Shown here: positions 26,357 through 36,964 of the stretch, piece after piece
Position numbering within the stretch: position 1 is the first letter of the stretch
Layout of the letters: every line of letters starts with the position of its first letter
From: Streptomyces sp. SDr-06
GTDB taxonomy: Bacteria; Actinomycetota; Actinomycetes; Streptomycetales; Streptomycetaceae
DNA: 64,000 bases
Direction of reading: 5' to 3'
Assembly (NCBI RefSeq): GCF_003324565.1
Contig: NZ_QOLA01000001.1
Span: forward strand, 186,001-250,000
The notes under the pieces: model-generated
Database searches by the model: none
What the model saw: only the letters and a program-made list of their open reading frames with translations
What the model was told of the DNA's origin: nothing
Made by a program: the position numbers and the translations under genes

Positions 26357-27847
26357 GTGCCGGGGGAAGCCAGTACGCGCACGGGCGGGCTCGCCACCGA
26401 CGCCGTCGGGCTCCGCGAGGTCCTCTTCCAGAGCGTCACCGCGATGGCGCCCGCGGCGGCCGTCGCCGCGTCCATTCCTGCGGGCGCCGCGTTCGCGGGC
26501 GGGAGCCTGCCGCTGTCCGTCCTGGTCGCGCTGGTGGCGTGCCTGTTCACGGCGTCGTGCGTGGCGGAGCTCGCGCACCACCTGCCCGCCGCCGGTTCGG
26601 TCGCCACCTACAGCGCGCGGGGTCTGCACCCGGCGGTCGGGTTCCTGGTCGGCTGGGGCTATGTGTTCGTCGAGGCCCTGGTACCGCCCCTGCTCCTGCT
26701 CCAGCTCGGCTTCACCACGGCGGGCACCCTGCACCAGCAGTGGGCGTCGTACCCGGCGGACCTGTGGTGGCCGTGGTCACTGGCCGGAGCGGTCGTCATC
26801 GCGGTCGCGGGCTTCTTCGGGGTGCGGACCTCGGCGCGCTTCGGCACCGTGCTCGGCGTCTTCGAGGTGCTCGTCTTCGTGGCCTTCGCGGTGATGCTGA
26901 TCGTGGCGGCCGGGTCCGCCAACACCCTTTCGGTGTTCGGCCCTTCGCACACCGCCCACGGGTACGGCGGCCTCAGCGGGGTGTTCGCCGGATCCGTCTA
27001 CACGGTGCTCGCCTTCGCCGGGTTCGAGGCGGCCGCGCCGCTCGCCGAGGAAGCCAGGGACCCGCGGCGCACCCTGCGCCGGGCGGTCCTGGGCGCGGCG
27101 CTCGCGATCGGGGTGGTGTACGTCCTGACCACGTACGCGATGGCGGTCTACTTCGGCCCCGACCGGTTCGCCGGGTTCGGGGCCGCGGGCGACGCCTCGT
27201 GGGAGGGCGTGGCGCGCGCCTCGTTCGGCCTGTTCTGGGTGGTCCTGTTCCTCGCGGTGGTCAACTCGACGGTGGCGAACGCCAACGCGTGCTCCACCGT
27301 GTCGACGCGTACGGCCTTCGCGCTCGGCCGGATCGGCGTCTTCCCGCGGTCCTTCGCCCGCCTCCACCCCCGCCACCGCTCCCCGGTGACGGGGGTGGCC
27401 GTGCAGTTCGTCGTGGCGGTGGCCGTGATGCTGGGGCTCGGTCTGCGGTACGGCCCGGTGACGGCGTTCGCCCTGCTCGCCACGGTCGTCGTCACCGTCA
27501 TCATCGGCGTGTACATCGTGGCCGACCTGGCCTGCGCCGGATACTTCCTGCGGCGACGGCGTGAACTGCTCAGCCCCGTACGCCATCTGCTGTTCCCGGT
27601 ACTCGGCATCGCCGCGTTCGTCCCGGCGCTGCTCACCGCCGCGGGGATCCCGGCGTTCGGCTTCGTCGCCGAGCTCTCCGCGCCGGTGTCGTACGCCGGG
27701 CCGGTCGTCGGGGTGTGGATGGCGGCTGGGGCCGTGGTGCTCGTGGTCCTCGCCAGGCGGTATCCCGAGCGGCTGGCGCAGACCGGCCGCGTTCACCTCG
27801 TCGATCCCGATGAGGACCACCAGGAGACAGGAGCGGTACGAGGATGA
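26357..27847 (+). CDS. APC-superfamily permease
   Basis: 496 aa from GTG 26357, preceded by GAGGGAG. It has about twelve membrane segments. The start GLREVLFQSVTAMAPAAAVAASIPAGA and the TM6 segment VLAFAGFEAAAPLAEEARDP are typical of the amino acid/polyamine/organocation superfamily. The next gene starts within its last codons and encodes an acetamidase/formamidase, so it may import an amide or amine that is then hydrolysed. The substrate is not predictable from sequence alone. Confidence 0.85.
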   Translation: MPGEASTRTGGLATDAVGLREVLFQSVTAMAPAAAVAASIPAGAAFAGGSLPLSVLVALVACLFTASCVAELAHHLPAAGSVATYSARGLHPAVGFLVGWGYVFVEALVPPLLLLQLGFTTAGTLHQQWASYPADLWWPWSLAGAVVIAVAGFFGVRTSARFGTVLGVFEVLVFVAFAVMLIVAAGSANTLSVFGPSHTAHGYGGLSGVFAGSVYTVLAFAGFEAAAPLAEEARDPRRTLRRAVLGAALAIGVVYVLTTYAMAVYFGPDRFAGFGAAGDASWEGVARASFGLFWVVLFLAVVNSTVANANACSTVSTRTAFALGRIGVFPRSFARLHPRHRSPVTGVAVQFVVAVAVMLGLGLRYGPVTAFALLATVVVTVIIGVYIVADLACAGYFLRRRRELLSPVRHLLFPVLGIAAFVPALLTAAGIPAFGFVAELSAPVSYAGPVVGVWMAAGAVVLVVLARRYPERLAQTGRVHLVDPDEDHQETGAVRG

Positions 27848-28872
27848 GCAACGACCCGCGGATCGTGACCGTGCGGCCCAAGGAGAACGAGTACGCCTGG
27901 ACGTTCGGGGGCGCGGCGCCCGTCGCGCGCATCGCGCCCGGGACCGTACTGGACCTGTTCACCGAGGACTGCTTCGCCGGACGGGTGCGCGGCGAGGACG
28001 ACCTGGTGTCCCGGGTCTGCGAGTTCCCCTTCCTCAATCCGCAGACGGGACCCTTCCACGTCGAGGGCGCGGAGCCCGGTGACACGCTGGCCGTGCACTT
28101 CGTGTCGATCCGGCCCGCGCGGGACTGGGCGGCGTCCACGACCGTCCCCCTGTTCGGCGCGCTCACCTCCACCCATACGACGGCCACGCTCCAGCCGCCG
28201 CTGCCCGAGGTGGTGTGGATGTGGGAGCTCGACCGGGCCCGCGGGACCTGTCTCTTCCGGGCCCGCGAGAGCGACTTCGAGGCCGAGCTGCCGATGGACC
28301 CGATGCACGGCACGGTAGGGGTCGCCCCGGCCAACCTGGAGGTGCGCTCCGCGCTGGTCCCCGACGCCCACGGCGGGAACATGGACACGCCCGAGATGCG
28401 GGCGGGGGTGACCTGCTATCTCGGGGTCAATGTGGAGGGCGCCCTGTTCAGCCTCGGTGACGGGCACGCCCGCCAGGGCGAGGGCGAGACCTGCGGGGTC
28501 GCCGTCGAGTGCGCCATGAACACGGTGGTCGTGGTCGAGCTCCTCAAGGGCGTCGCGACCCCCTGGCCCCGCATCGAGTCCGACACCCACCTCATGTCGA
28601 CGGGCTCGGCGCGGCCCCTGGAGGACGCCTTCCGCGTCTCACAGCTGGATCTGGTGCGCTGGCTGGAGCGCGACTACGGCCTGAGCGCGCTGGACGCGTA
28701 CCAGCTGGTGAGCCAGGCGGGTGAGGCGCCGCTTGCCAATGTCTGCGACACCAACTACACCTGTGTCGCCAAGCTCCGCAAGGAGTGGCTGCCCCGGCAG
28801 GGCGAGCCGCACCGGGGCCTGCACCGCCACCTGCGGGAGCGGGCCATGCAACTCCCGTCCTTCCACGCCTAG
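27844..28872 (+). CDS. Acetamidase/formamidase family protein
   Basis: 342 aa; ATG 27844 overlaps the permease stop. FmdA/AmdA features include the N-terminal VTVRPKENEYAWTFGG, VCEFPFLNPQTGPFHVEGAEPGDTL near residue 65, the LGDGHARQGEGE metal/active-site region near residue 205, and VAVECAMNTVVVVELLKG. It hydrolyses short amides to acid and ammonia in the cytoplasm. Together with the permease it suggests an amide-uptake and nitrogen-release unit. Confidence 0.88.
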   Translation: MSNDPRIVTVRPKENEYAWTFGGAAPVARIAPGTVLDLFTEDCFAGRVRGEDDLVSRVCEFPFLNPQTGPFHVEGAEPGDTLAVHFVSIRPARDWAASTTVPLFGALTSTHTTATLQPPLPEVVWMWELDRARGTCLFRARESDFEAELPMDPMHGTVGVAPANLEVRSALVPDAHGGNMDTPEMRAGVTCYLGVNVEGALFSLGDGHARQGEGETCGVAVECAMNTVVVVELLKGVATPWPRIESDTHLMSTGSARPLEDAFRVSQLDLVRWLERDYGLSALDAYQLVSQAGEAPLANVCDTNYTCVAKLRKEWLPRQGEPHRGLHRHLRERAMQLPSFHA

Positions 28873-28888
28873 TTCAGGGGTGCGTTCC

Positions 28889-29464
28889 ATGAACCGAAGA
28901 AGGCTCCTTCAGGGCGCCGCCGCCACGGCGGCCGCCGGCTTCCTCTTCCCGGCGACCGAAGCCGCGGCGGACGGCACCACCGACTATCCGGGCGCGCACT
29001 GGATGCCCGCCTCCCCTTCCAACTACACCGCGTCGGCCAGGCCTTCGGCGTACCCGATCGACCACGTCGTCATCCATGTCACGCAGGAGACGTGGTCGAA
29101 CACCATCGGCATCTTCCAGAACCCCGCCAAGAAGGTCTCCGCGCACTACGTGACGCGCTCCGCCGACGGCTACATCGCGCAGATGGTCCGCGAGCACGAC
29201 ATCGCCTGGCACGCGGGGAACTGGGACTACAACACCCGCAGCATCGGCATCGAGCACGAGGGCTGGGTCGACCAGCCCGCCTACTTCACCAACGCGCTGT
29301 ACGAGCACTCGGCGGCGCTCACCGCCTCCATCTGCGACCGGTACGGCATCCCGAAGGACCGCGAGCACATCATCGGCCACTACCAGGTCCCGGGCACCGA
29401 CCACACCGACCCCGGACCGGAGTGGGACTGGGTGCGTTACATCCGGCTGGTCAACTTCGCCTGA
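28889..29464 (+). CDS. Tat-exported N-acetylmuramoyl-L-alanine amidase
   Basis: 191 aa from ATG 28889. A Tat signal peptide (MNRRRLLQGAAATAAAGFL, cleavage after ..ATEAAA) is followed by a single amidase_2/PGRP-type domain. The zinc ligands are suggested by the His in VVIHVTQ near residue 60, and by HIIGHYQ and GTDHTDPGP near 165-180. It is predicted to be secreted folded and to cut the amide between muramic acid and the stem peptide. It lacks a binding-repeat domain, so it is a small secreted form. Confidence 0.85.
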   Translation: MNRRRLLQGAAATAAAGFLFPATEAAADGTTDYPGAHWMPASPSNYTASARPSAYPIDHVVIHVTQETWSNTIGIFQNPAKKVSAHYVTRSADGYIAQMVREHDIAWHAGNWDYNTRSIGIEHEGWVDQPAYFTNALYEHSAALTASICDRYGIPKDREHIIGHYQVPGTDHTDPGPEWDWVRYIRLVNFA

Positions 29465-29542
29465 TCCAGACCCTGCCCGTCGACCGGCCCCGTGCGCCTT
29501 GCCGGGCGGGACCGCCGCGACGACGATGGAGGCGGCCATACG

Positions 29543-30856
29543 GTGCGGGGCGGGGAGGCCGGGTTGACGGACAGACGGGACGAGTCATGGGTGGCCCTGG
29601 AGGCGGGAGCCGACCCGGCCGAACGGAGCGGCCAACTGAGGCGCGCCCACGAGGAGTTCACGACCGCGGGCCGCTTGGTGCGCCCGGTCCGCCCGCTGGT
29701 GGCGGCGTCCTGGCAGCGGTCGGCGCGGGCCCGGGTCAGCCCGGACGGGGCGGCCGGCGTGGAACTCGGCGAGGAGGAGCTGGCCGCCTGCCGCGAGGGC
29801 CATCCGCTCGCCCGCGTCATGCCGCTGATCCGGGAGCTGACCGGGGCGTACGCCGGTGACGGCGAGCACCTGGTGGCCGTGTGCGACGCGCACGGCCGAC
29901 TCCTGTGGGTCGAGGGGCATCCACGGACCCGGGGCGCGGCCGCGCGGATGAACTTCGTCCCCGGGGCACGCTGGGCCGAGTCGGCGGTCGGCACCAACGC
30001 GCCGGGCACCGCCCTGGCGGAGGACCGGCCGGTCCAGGTGTTCTCGGCCGAGCACTTCCGCCGCCCGGTCCAGCGGTGGACCTGCGCCGCCGCCCCCGTG
30101 CACGACCCGCACACCGGACGGCTGCTCGGCGCCGTCGACCTCACCGGCGGCGACGGCCTCGCCCACCCGCACAGCCTCGGCTTCGTCCAGGCGGTCGCGC
30201 GGGCCGCCGAGGCCGAACTGGCGCTGCTGGCCCCACCGCCCGCCCGCGAGGCCGTCCGCCTGAGCGCGCTGGGCCGCGACGAGGCACTGCTCGTCGCGGA
30301 CGGCCGCACGCTGCGCCTGAGCCACCGTCACAGCGAGATCCTGGTCCTGCTCGCCCGCCACCCCGAGGGACTGAACGGCGACGAACTCCTGGTGGCCCTG
30401 TACGAGGACGAATCCGTGCGGCCCGTCACGCTGCGCGCCGAACTGTCCCGGCTCCGGGCCCTGTTGGGCCCCGAACTCCTCGCCTCCCGCCCCTACCGCC
30501 TCACCTCCCCGGTGGACGCGGACTTCGACACCGTGGCCCGGCGTCTCGGGTCGGGTGCGGTGGCCGCCGCGATGACCGTCTACGGCGGACCGCTCCTCCC
30601 CGCCTCGCAGGCGCCCGCCGTGGCCCGACTGCGCCGGCGCCTGGCCGACCAGCTGCGGGCCGCGCTCGTCGCACGCGCCGATCCCGGCCTGCTCGCCGAC
30701 TGGGCCTACAGCCCCTGGGGCGAGGAGGACCTTCCCGTCTGGCAGGCCCTGGCCGCCGCCCTCCCTTCCTGTCAACGGGCGGCGGTTCAGGCCAAGTTGG
30801 CCCATCTGATGGGCGAACAGGGCCTCGCAACGGGGCTGCAACGTCGCCGCGCCTAG
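29543..30856 (+). CDS. AcoR-like GAF-domain regulator without a sigma-54 domain
   Basis: 437 aa from GTG 29543 (GGAGG ten bases upstream); TTG 29564 after GGGGAGG is a good alternative start. The N-terminal part ([32 protein letters not shown]) and the GAF domain ([25 protein letters not shown]) match the AcoR family. Instead of the AAA sigma-54 domain the C-terminal third has a winged-helix region ([30 protein letters not shown]). The aldehyde dehydrogenase gene begins 57 bases downstream and is the probable target. Confidence 0.8.
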   Translation: MRGGEAGLTDRRDESWVALEAGADPAERSGQLRRAHEEFTTAGRLVRPVRPLVAASWQRSARARVSPDGAAGVELGEEELAACREGHPLARVMPLIRELTGAYAGDGEHLVAVCDAHGRLLWVEGHPRTRGAAARMNFVPGARWAESAVGTNAPGTALAEDRPVQVFSAEHFRRPVQRWTCAAAPVHDPHTGRLLGAVDLTGGDGLAHPHSLGFVQAVARAAEAELALLAPPPAREAVRLSALGRDEALLVADGRTLRLSHRHSEILVLLARHPEGLNGDELLVALYEDESVRPVTLRAELSRLRALLGPELLASRPYRLTSPVDADFDTVARRLGSGAVAAAMTVYGGPLLPASQAPAVARLRRRLADQLRAALVARADPGLLADWAYSPWGEEDLPVWQALAAALPSCQRAAVQAKLAHLMGEQGLATGLQRRRA

Positions 30857-30912
30857 CCTGCGCTGCGTGCGCCGCCCAAGGGCGGGCGGCGCGGCAGAAG
30901 GAGGCCACGGAG

Positions 30913-32436
30913 ATGACCCGTTACGCAGCGCCCGGCACCGAAGGCGCGCTCGTCGCGTACCAGTCCCGCTATGACCACTGGATCGGCGGCGCGTACGTGC
31001 CGCCCCGGCTCGGCCAGTACTTCGAGAACCCGAGCCCCGTCAACGGCCGCCCCTTCACCGAGATCGCCCGCGGCACCGCGGAGGACGTCGAGCTGGCCCT
31101 GGACGCGGCCCACGCGGCCGCGCCCGCCTGGGGACGCACCTCCCCGGAGGCGCGGGCCAACGTCCTGCTCAGGATCGCGGACCGGATGGAGGCCCATCTG
31201 GAGGAGCTGGCTGTCGCCGAGAGCTGGGAGAACGGCAAGCCCGTGCGCGAGACGCTGGCGGCCGACATCCCGCTGGCCATCGACCACTTCCGGTACTTCG
31301 CGGGCGCCCTGCGGGCCCAGGAGGGTTCGCTCAGCGAGCTCGACGACGACACGGTCGCGTACCACTTCCACGAGCCGCTGGGCGTGGTCGGCCAGATCAT
31401 TCCGTGGAACTTCCCCATCCTGATGGCGGTGTGGAAGCTGGCGCCGGCGCTGGCGGCGGGCAACGCCGTCGTCCTCAAACCGGCCGAACAGACCCCGGCC
31501 TCCATCCACTTCTGGATGAGTCTCGTGGCGGACCTGCTGCCGCCGGGCGTGGTGAACATCGTCAACGGCTTCGGCGTGGAGGCGGGCAAGCCCTTGGCGT
31601 CGAGCCCGCGCGTCGCGAAGATCGCCTTCACCGGGGAGACCACGACGGGGCGGCTGATCATGCAGTACGCCTCGGAGAACATCAAACCGGTCACCCTGGA
31701 GCTGGGCGGCAAGTCCCCCAACCTCTTCTTCGACGACGTGTGGGCGCAGGACGACGACTTCCGCGACAAGGCCCTCGAAGGCTTCACGATGTTCGCCCTC
31801 AACCAGGGCGAGGTCTGCACCTGCCCGTCCCGCGCCCTCATCCAGCGCGGCCACTACAGCGAGTTCCTCGAAGCGGCGATCGCCCGCACGGAACAGATCG
31901 TCCCCGGCCACCCCCTGGACACCGACACGATGATCGGCGCGCAGGCCTCCAACGACCAGCTCCAGAAGATCCTCTCCTACCTCGACATCGGCCAGCAGGA
32001 GGGCGCCAAGATCCTGACCGGCGGCCAACGCGTCTCGTACGACGGCGAGTTGGCGGGCGGCTACTACGTCCAGCCGACCATCTTCGAAGGGGACAACCGC
32101 ATGCGGATCTTCCAGGAGGAGATCTTCGGCCCGGTGGTGGCGGTGACCTCGTTCACCGACTTCGACGACGCGATCGGCACGGCTAACGACACCCTGTACG
32201 GCCTGGGCGCGGGCGTGTGGACCCGCGACATGAACACCGCCTACCGCGCGGGCCGCGCCATCCAGGCAGGCCGGGTCTGGACCAACTGCTACCACGCCTA
32301 CCCGGCCCACGCCGCCTTCGGCGGCTACAAGCAGTCGGGCATCGGCCGGGAGACGCACCGGATGATGCTGGACCACTACCAGCAGACGAAGAACCTTCTG
32401 GTTTCATACAGCCCGAAGAAGCTCGGATTCTTCTAG
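30913..32436 (+). CDS. NAD-dependent aldehyde dehydrogenase (acetaldehyde type)
   Basis: 507 aa from ATG 30913 with AGAAGGAGG upstream. It has the ALDH fold with PWNFPI near residue 160, catalytic Glu in ELGGKSPN near 264, catalytic Cys in [10 protein letters not shown] near 303, and the EEIFGPV segment near 400. Length and motifs fit the AcoD/ExaC group that oxidises acetaldehyde and similar aldehydes. The upstream AcoR-like gene supports regulation by an alcohol or aldehyde. Confidence 0.9.
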   Translation: MTRYAAPGTEGALVAYQSRYDHWIGGAYVPPRLGQYFENPSPVNGRPFTEIARGTAEDVELALDAAHAAAPAWGRTSPEARANVLLRIADRMEAHLEELAVAESWENGKPVRETLAADIPLAIDHFRYFAGALRAQEGSLSELDDDTVAYHFHEPLGVVGQIIPWNFPILMAVWKLAPALAAGNAVVLKPAEQTPASIHFWMSLVADLLPPGVVNIVNGFGVEAGKPLASSPRVAKIAFTGETTTGRLIMQYASENIKPVTLELGGKSPNLFFDDVWAQDDDFRDKALEGFTMFALNQGEVCTCPSRALIQRGHYSEFLEAAIARTEQIVPGHPLDTDTMIGAQASNDQLQKILSYLDIGQQEGAKILTGGQRVSYDGELAGGYYVQPTIFEGDNRMRIFQEEIFGPVVAVTSFTDFDDAIGTANDTLYGLGAGVWTRDMNTAYRAGRAIQAGRVWTNCYHAYPAHAAFGGYKQSGIGRETHRMMLDHYQQTKNLLVSYSPKKLGFF

Positions 32437-32589
32437 AGCCTCACGTGGGGTGCTTGGAGCCGCCGTTACGCTCCAGGCAGCCCGGTACCGAAGTCACTCC
32501 GGGTGGGCATCAGGCTGCCTCACGTCGCCGCGTAGGAGACAACGTGCTGGAGGTTCTGGGGCCTGGGTGCTGGGGCGGTTCCGCTCCGC

Positions 32590-32614
32590 GCTCTCACCGC
32601 CCAGCGGTGAGAGC
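32590..32614. terminator. Hairpin terminator between ALDH and the hybrid pseudogene
   Basis: GCTCTCACCGC (32590-32600) and GCGGTGAGAGC (32604-32614) form a perfect 11-base stem with a CCA loop. It overlaps the stop codon of the leftward pseudogene (32594-32596) and can serve both directions. Confidence 0.7.
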
Positions 32615-35271
32615 GGCTTTGAGGAAGGCGCCGCCTTGGCGGACGGCGGCCTTGGTGGGCGGACTGTCGCGAAGAGCGTTGAGCGACACGAAGTCGTGGA
32701 CTGTTCCGAGGTAGCGGACGGCGGTCACGGCCGCTCCTGCTTGCTGTAGCCGGCGCGCGTACTGCTCCGCCTCGTCCCGGACGACGTCGGCCTCAGCCGT
32801 GATGACCAGTGCCGGGGGCAGGCCCGCGAGCTCGGCGGTTGTCGCCCGCAGCGGGGAGGCCGTGGCTTCGGCGAGTTCTCGATCGTCGTCCGTGTACTGC
32901 TGCCAGTACCAGTCCAGGGCCTCGGTGGTGAGGAGGTAGCCGGACCCGAAGTGCTTCCGCGAGGCGGTGTCGCAGTGCGGGGCGGTCGTCGGATAGTAGA
33001 GCAGTTGTGCGCGCAGGCGAGGGCCGCCACGTTGCTTGGCCATGAGGGTGAGTGCTGTGGCCATGGTGGCGCCCGCGCAGTCGCCGGCCACCGCCAGCCT
33101 CCGACCGTCCAGCGCGAGGTCCGGGGCGTTGCCGGTCAGCCAGGTCAGTACGGCGTACAGCTCTTCGAGCGCTACCGGATAGCGGGCCTCGGGAGTGCGG
33201 GTGTACTCGGGAACCACGAACACGGCGTCACTGGCGGTCACGAGTTCACAGATCATCCGTGTGTGGGTCTGCGCGTCGCCGCCTCGCAGGGCTTGGAGGG
33301 TCACCCGGAGGGCTTCGATGTCGACTTCGATGTGCTTCATCTTCTGGACGGCCGCCAGGGTCGCCGCCTCGTCCAGCAGCTCGTCGGCCTCCGCCCACCG
33401 GCCGACGTTGATCAGGGCGGAGCACATGGCCGACAGGGCGATCGCGCCCGTTCCGATGGCTCCGTACGAGCGGAGCATGGCGAACGCCCGCCGGAAAGTT
33501 TCCACGCACAGCTCGGACTCGTCGGCCCACCAAGCGACCGCGCCCAGCGTCTGCAGTCGGATCATTTCCGCGATGCCCGTCAGCGGCTCAAGCAAGCTCG
33601 GCCGCCGGGTTCGGCTCAGCAGGGCAGGGGCGTTCCTGACCGGATCCGCTTCGCAGAGGATGACGGCCCGCAGAGCGTTGACGGCTTCGTCCGCGACCAG
33701 CTCGGAATAGGGCGTACTGACGGCGCTGGTCTCGATGGCGTCGAGGAGGGGAACCAGAGGGCGCCTGCCCTCGGACAGGCCCGACTGGAAGGCGACCGCG
33801 CCGATCACGGCGGTTACCGCGAGCGTCGTCCTGGCGTCCTGCGGCAGGTCTGGTTCCAGGGCGCCCATCAGGAGCTGGAACGCTTCCCGCTGATGGCCGG
33901 CCATGGAAAGGGCCAGACCGGCCCCGTTCGCCGCGACGCCGAGCAGGTCGCGGTCCTCGGTCAGTGTGGTGACCTTGGCATGGAGCTCGCGTACCCAAAA
34001 GGTGTCGCCCGCGTTGTTGGCGGCTCTCAGTGCCTTGGCGTATCGGCGTGCCCGGTCCTCCAGGGCGGGGCTGCACGCGACGGATCGTTCGAGCGCCCTT
34101 GCGGCCGCGTAGAACCCGCCACGCTGTTCGACGAGTTCGGCGGTGTCCTCCAGCGTGGCCGCCACGGATTCGTCCTGGCCGATGCAGGCCGCGGCCAGGT
34201 GCCAGGCCTGGCGCGCCGGATCGTCCTGATGTACGGCCGCGAGGTCGACGTGCGCTCGCTGCCGCAGGTGCGCCGGGGCGCCCTGGTAGGCGCCCGCGCG
34301 CACGAGCGGGTGCCGGAAACCCACCTGGCGGCCCGCGATCGTGATCAGCCCGGCGTCCTCCGCGGGCGCCCATACCGACAGATCCGCGTCGACTCCCGCT
34401 GCGGACATGATGGTCTGCAGGTCCTCCTGGTCCGAGGAGGCCGCCACGTAGAGCACCACCCGTTGGGTGATGGCCGGCAGCGCGCGCAACTGGGCGGCGA
34501 ACATCTCCTGGATCCGCTGAGTCTGGGGCAGTGCGCCCTCCGCCTGGCCGAGAGGGCTGCCCGATCGCACGGAACGGCACAGTTCGATGATGGCCAGAGG
34601 ATTGCCGTCAGCCTGCTCGAGAACCTCACTCCGGGCCCTGCCGGTGGGGGAATCGGGCTGGGCGTCCAGAAGGCGGGCTGCCGCTTGTAGCGTCAGCGGT
34701 CCCAGGGAGAGGACGGGCAGGTGGGCGACAGCGGGGTCCGGAGGCGTCAGCCCCCTGGCCGCGAGGAGCACCGTCACCGGCTCGGCCGCCAAACGGCGGA
34801 GCACGAACCCCAAAACGTCGAGGGAGTCCCGGTCGAAGAGCTGGACGTCATCGCCGAGCAGCACGACGGGTCGACGGCGCGAGGCCTCGACCAGCAGCGT
34901 GAGGACGGCGACGTGCAGCCGCATCGGCTCTGCGGGTCTGGTGATCGGGGCGAGGCCGAACGCGGTCTCCAGGACCTCCCTCAGGTGGCCCGGGAGATCG
35001 GCCGCGCCCGGAATGAGTGGAAGCAGCAACTGGTGGAGAGCCGCGAACGACTGCTCCGACTCGCCGTCGAAGCCTTGAGCCCTCAGTACATGCGTTCCGG
35101 TCACCCGCGCGTGCTCGGCAGCGACCTCCAGCAACGACGTCTTGCCGCTCCCCGCCTCGCCCGTGACGAGCAGAGCCCGCGGGGCACCGCGCCCCTGCTC
35201 GATCGCTCCAGGATCCGGCCGACCTCCGCTTCCCGGCCCGCGAGCCCGCCTACGGGCTCCTGCCGGGTCAT
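32594..35271 (-). pseudogene. Frameshifted LuxR-type AAA/TPR regulator fused in frame to a truncated alpha/beta hydrolase
   Basis: The real start is ATG 35271 (MTRQEPVGGLAGREAEVGRILE). At about 35205-35209 one base is missing (GAGGCG expected, GAGCG present). The frame then breaks, and the Walker A GEAGSGKTS continues in another frame through to 32594. The middle (AAA domain with DDVQLFDRDSLD, then TPR-like helices) is that of a large LuxR-family regulator. Near 33280 the homology changes abruptly, at LRG followed by GDAQTHTR, to an HSL-type alpha/beta hydrolase that lacks its N-terminal HGGG part. The LuxR helix-turn-helix end is missing. The hydrolase nucleophile reads GDCAG, not GDSxG. Both halves look non-functional; a sequencing error could explain only the frameshift. 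Confidence 0.8.
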
Positions 35272-35601
35272 GGTGCGGTGCCTAGTGCCCACGGCGCGCC
35301 CCAGTCGACAGCAGTCGGGGAACGGGCACGCAGGTAGGCCCGGTCAGCTCGTTCATGGTGTGGATCCCTCGTCGGGCAGCGTCCGAAATGCCCTGCGCTC
35401 CCGGCCCCATCCAGAAGATAAAGCGTTCTAATGCCTCATTGGGTCCATGAATGGAGGCCCTTTCTGCCGAGATCGTCATGGGGCAGATATTGATCAGAAA
35501 CTGATGGGGTCGGCCACCGCCCGCCGTCGCAGGGCCTCCTGCGCCGACAGCGACAGGTGCCGCGCGTCCCCACCAGGGGGAATCGGCATAGGCTCACCCG
35601 C
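35272..35601. other. 330-base intergenic region
   Basis: This lies between the start of the leftward hybrid pseudogene and the rightward DUF6183 gene. The middle (about 35415-35510) is unusually AT-rich for this genome and probably holds the divergent promoters. No open frame with convincing coding character, RNA gene or repeat was seen. Confidence 0.4.
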
Positions 35602-36711
35602 GTGGCTGATGACATGGCTGAACTCGTGCGGGATCTGCCGGGCCTGAAGAGTGTGACGGGGGTGTGGCGGCTCGCCGAGCAGTGGCTGGCGGCCGGGGAC
35701 AGCGAGCGGGTCGCCGAGCTGGGTGTCCGGCTCGTTGCTGAGTACCGCGGCCGAGAGCATGAGTTGTGGCAGTACGTGCGGCTGCGCGACGGGCTGCTGC
35801 GGCTGCTCGCCCGCACGCCCGGCCCCGGCCAGGTCCTCGCCACGGGCCGGCTGGCCCAGGCTCTTGACGGCAGCTACTTCCCGAGCCTGGCCGCCTCCCT
35901 GCTGGTGTCGGCACAGCAACCAGCGGACCTGGCAGTCCTGTTCAGTGACGGGGCGGATGGACCGGACGAATTGCGGGCCTGCCTGGTACAGGAGTTGGTG
36001 GTCCGAGGAGTCGACCTCGCCGGGCTGCCGCAGGTGGCCAACTGGGCGGGCGCTTCGCGTCAAGGACACGGCCGGTTCGCCTGGCTGCCGCTCAGCCGTG
36101 CCGAGTTCGAGCTCGGCCACCCCGTGCCGGCCCGCTTCCCGGACGGGGAGAGCCGCACCCGGCAAGAGGCACTCACATGGCACTCCGGCAGCGCCCCGGT
36201 GCCGCTGCCCGGCGTGAGGGAGACCACCACGCCAGCGACCGGCGAGCTGATCGCTGCCGCCGCGCGGAACTGGGCCGAGGACTCGAACGGCTGGCTCGAG
36301 GCCCGGGTGTTCGAGTTCGTCGAGCCGCTGGCGGCGGCCGGCCTGCCCGCCGCCCTGGGGACGATCGGTCTGGAGTGCACGGCCGTGGCGGCCCAGGTGA
36401 GCCTCGGCCGCTGCTTTCCGGTGGAGGTCTGGGAGGTCCTGTTCAACGCCGCGGCCGAGGGAGGGGCGTATGAATCGGCGGAGTACGGCGCCCATGGCCG
36501 CCTTGCGGCCTGGCGTTCCCTGGCCGGACTGACGGGAGTGGCAGAGGGCACCCCGGTGGCCGAGGTCGAGGCGCTGGTGGCGGCCTACCGGTGGTACGGC
36601 TTCGACAGCGACAGCGGGTGGCTCCGCCACCAGGGCTGGGACCTCGCCGTCGTGGCCCTCTCACCGAACGGCCGCCGACTGGCTGTGCTGGCAGCCACGG
36701 ACACACCCTGA
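35602..36711 (+). CDS. DUF6183-type hypothetical protein
   Basis: 369 aa from GTG 35602; ATG 35614 is an alternative. The sequence is helical and leucine-rich, with MAELVRDLPGLKSVTGVWRLAEQWLAAGD at the start, FPSLAASLLVSAQQPADLAVLF near residue 100, and a conserved RETTTP..ISAAANWAEDSNGWLEARVF-like stretch near 205-235. I recognise the DUF6183 pattern of Streptomyces, function unknown. No membrane segment or catalytic motif. The 253 bases after it hold no clear gene. Confidence 0.6.
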   Translation: MADDMAELVRDLPGLKSVTGVWRLAEQWLAAGDSERVAELGVRLVAEYRGREHELWQYVRLRDGLLRLLARTPGPGQVLATGRLAQALDGSYFPSLAASLLVSAQQPADLAVLFSDGADGPDELRACLVQELVVRGVDLAGLPQVANWAGASRQGHGRFAWLPLSRAEFELGHPVPARFPDGESRTRQEALTWHSGSAPVPLPGVRETTTPATGELIAAAARNWAEDSNGWLEARVFEFVEPLAAAGLPAALGTIGLECTAVAAQVSLGRCFPVEVWEVLFNAAAEGGAYESAEYGAHGRLAAWRSLAGLTGVAEGTPVAEVEALVAAYRWYGFDSDSGWLRHQGWDLAVVALSPNGRRLAVLAATDTP

Positions 36712-36964
36712 GCGCCGGCGCGTCCGAGGCAGACGGTCAGCTCCACCCTCACCCGGTCGCCCGCCACGACGGTCCCGCCGATCCGGGCCTCGACGGGACC
36801 ACCGGCGGACTGTCTGACGTACTGGTCGTCGCCGTTCTCCGATGCGACCCAGTCCGCCGCGAGCCAGAGTGCGAGGCGGCGTCGACGCCGACGGCCACGG
36901 AGCCACGACGGGCATCACGCACGCCGACTCGCCGAACGAGCGCTCCAGTGATCCTGCCTGAGGA

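Noticed and set aside
32594..35134. Treating the 846-aa frame as an intact fusion protein starting at TTG 35134
   Set aside because: The TTG lies within the P-loop region. The family N-terminus is found upstream in another frame, so a frameshifted gene fits better.
35282..35479. 65-aa minus-strand frame in the 330-base gap
   Set aside because: No ribosome site, no recognisable pattern, and it lies upstream of a pseudogene; it could be leader sequence at most.
36585..36964. Possible remnant coding stretch on the minus strand between the DUF6183 and MORN-like genes
   Set aside because: One frame reads like a piece of a real protein (VASENGDDQYVR, VVAGDRVRVELTV), but it has no start and changes frame. 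Too weak to annotate.
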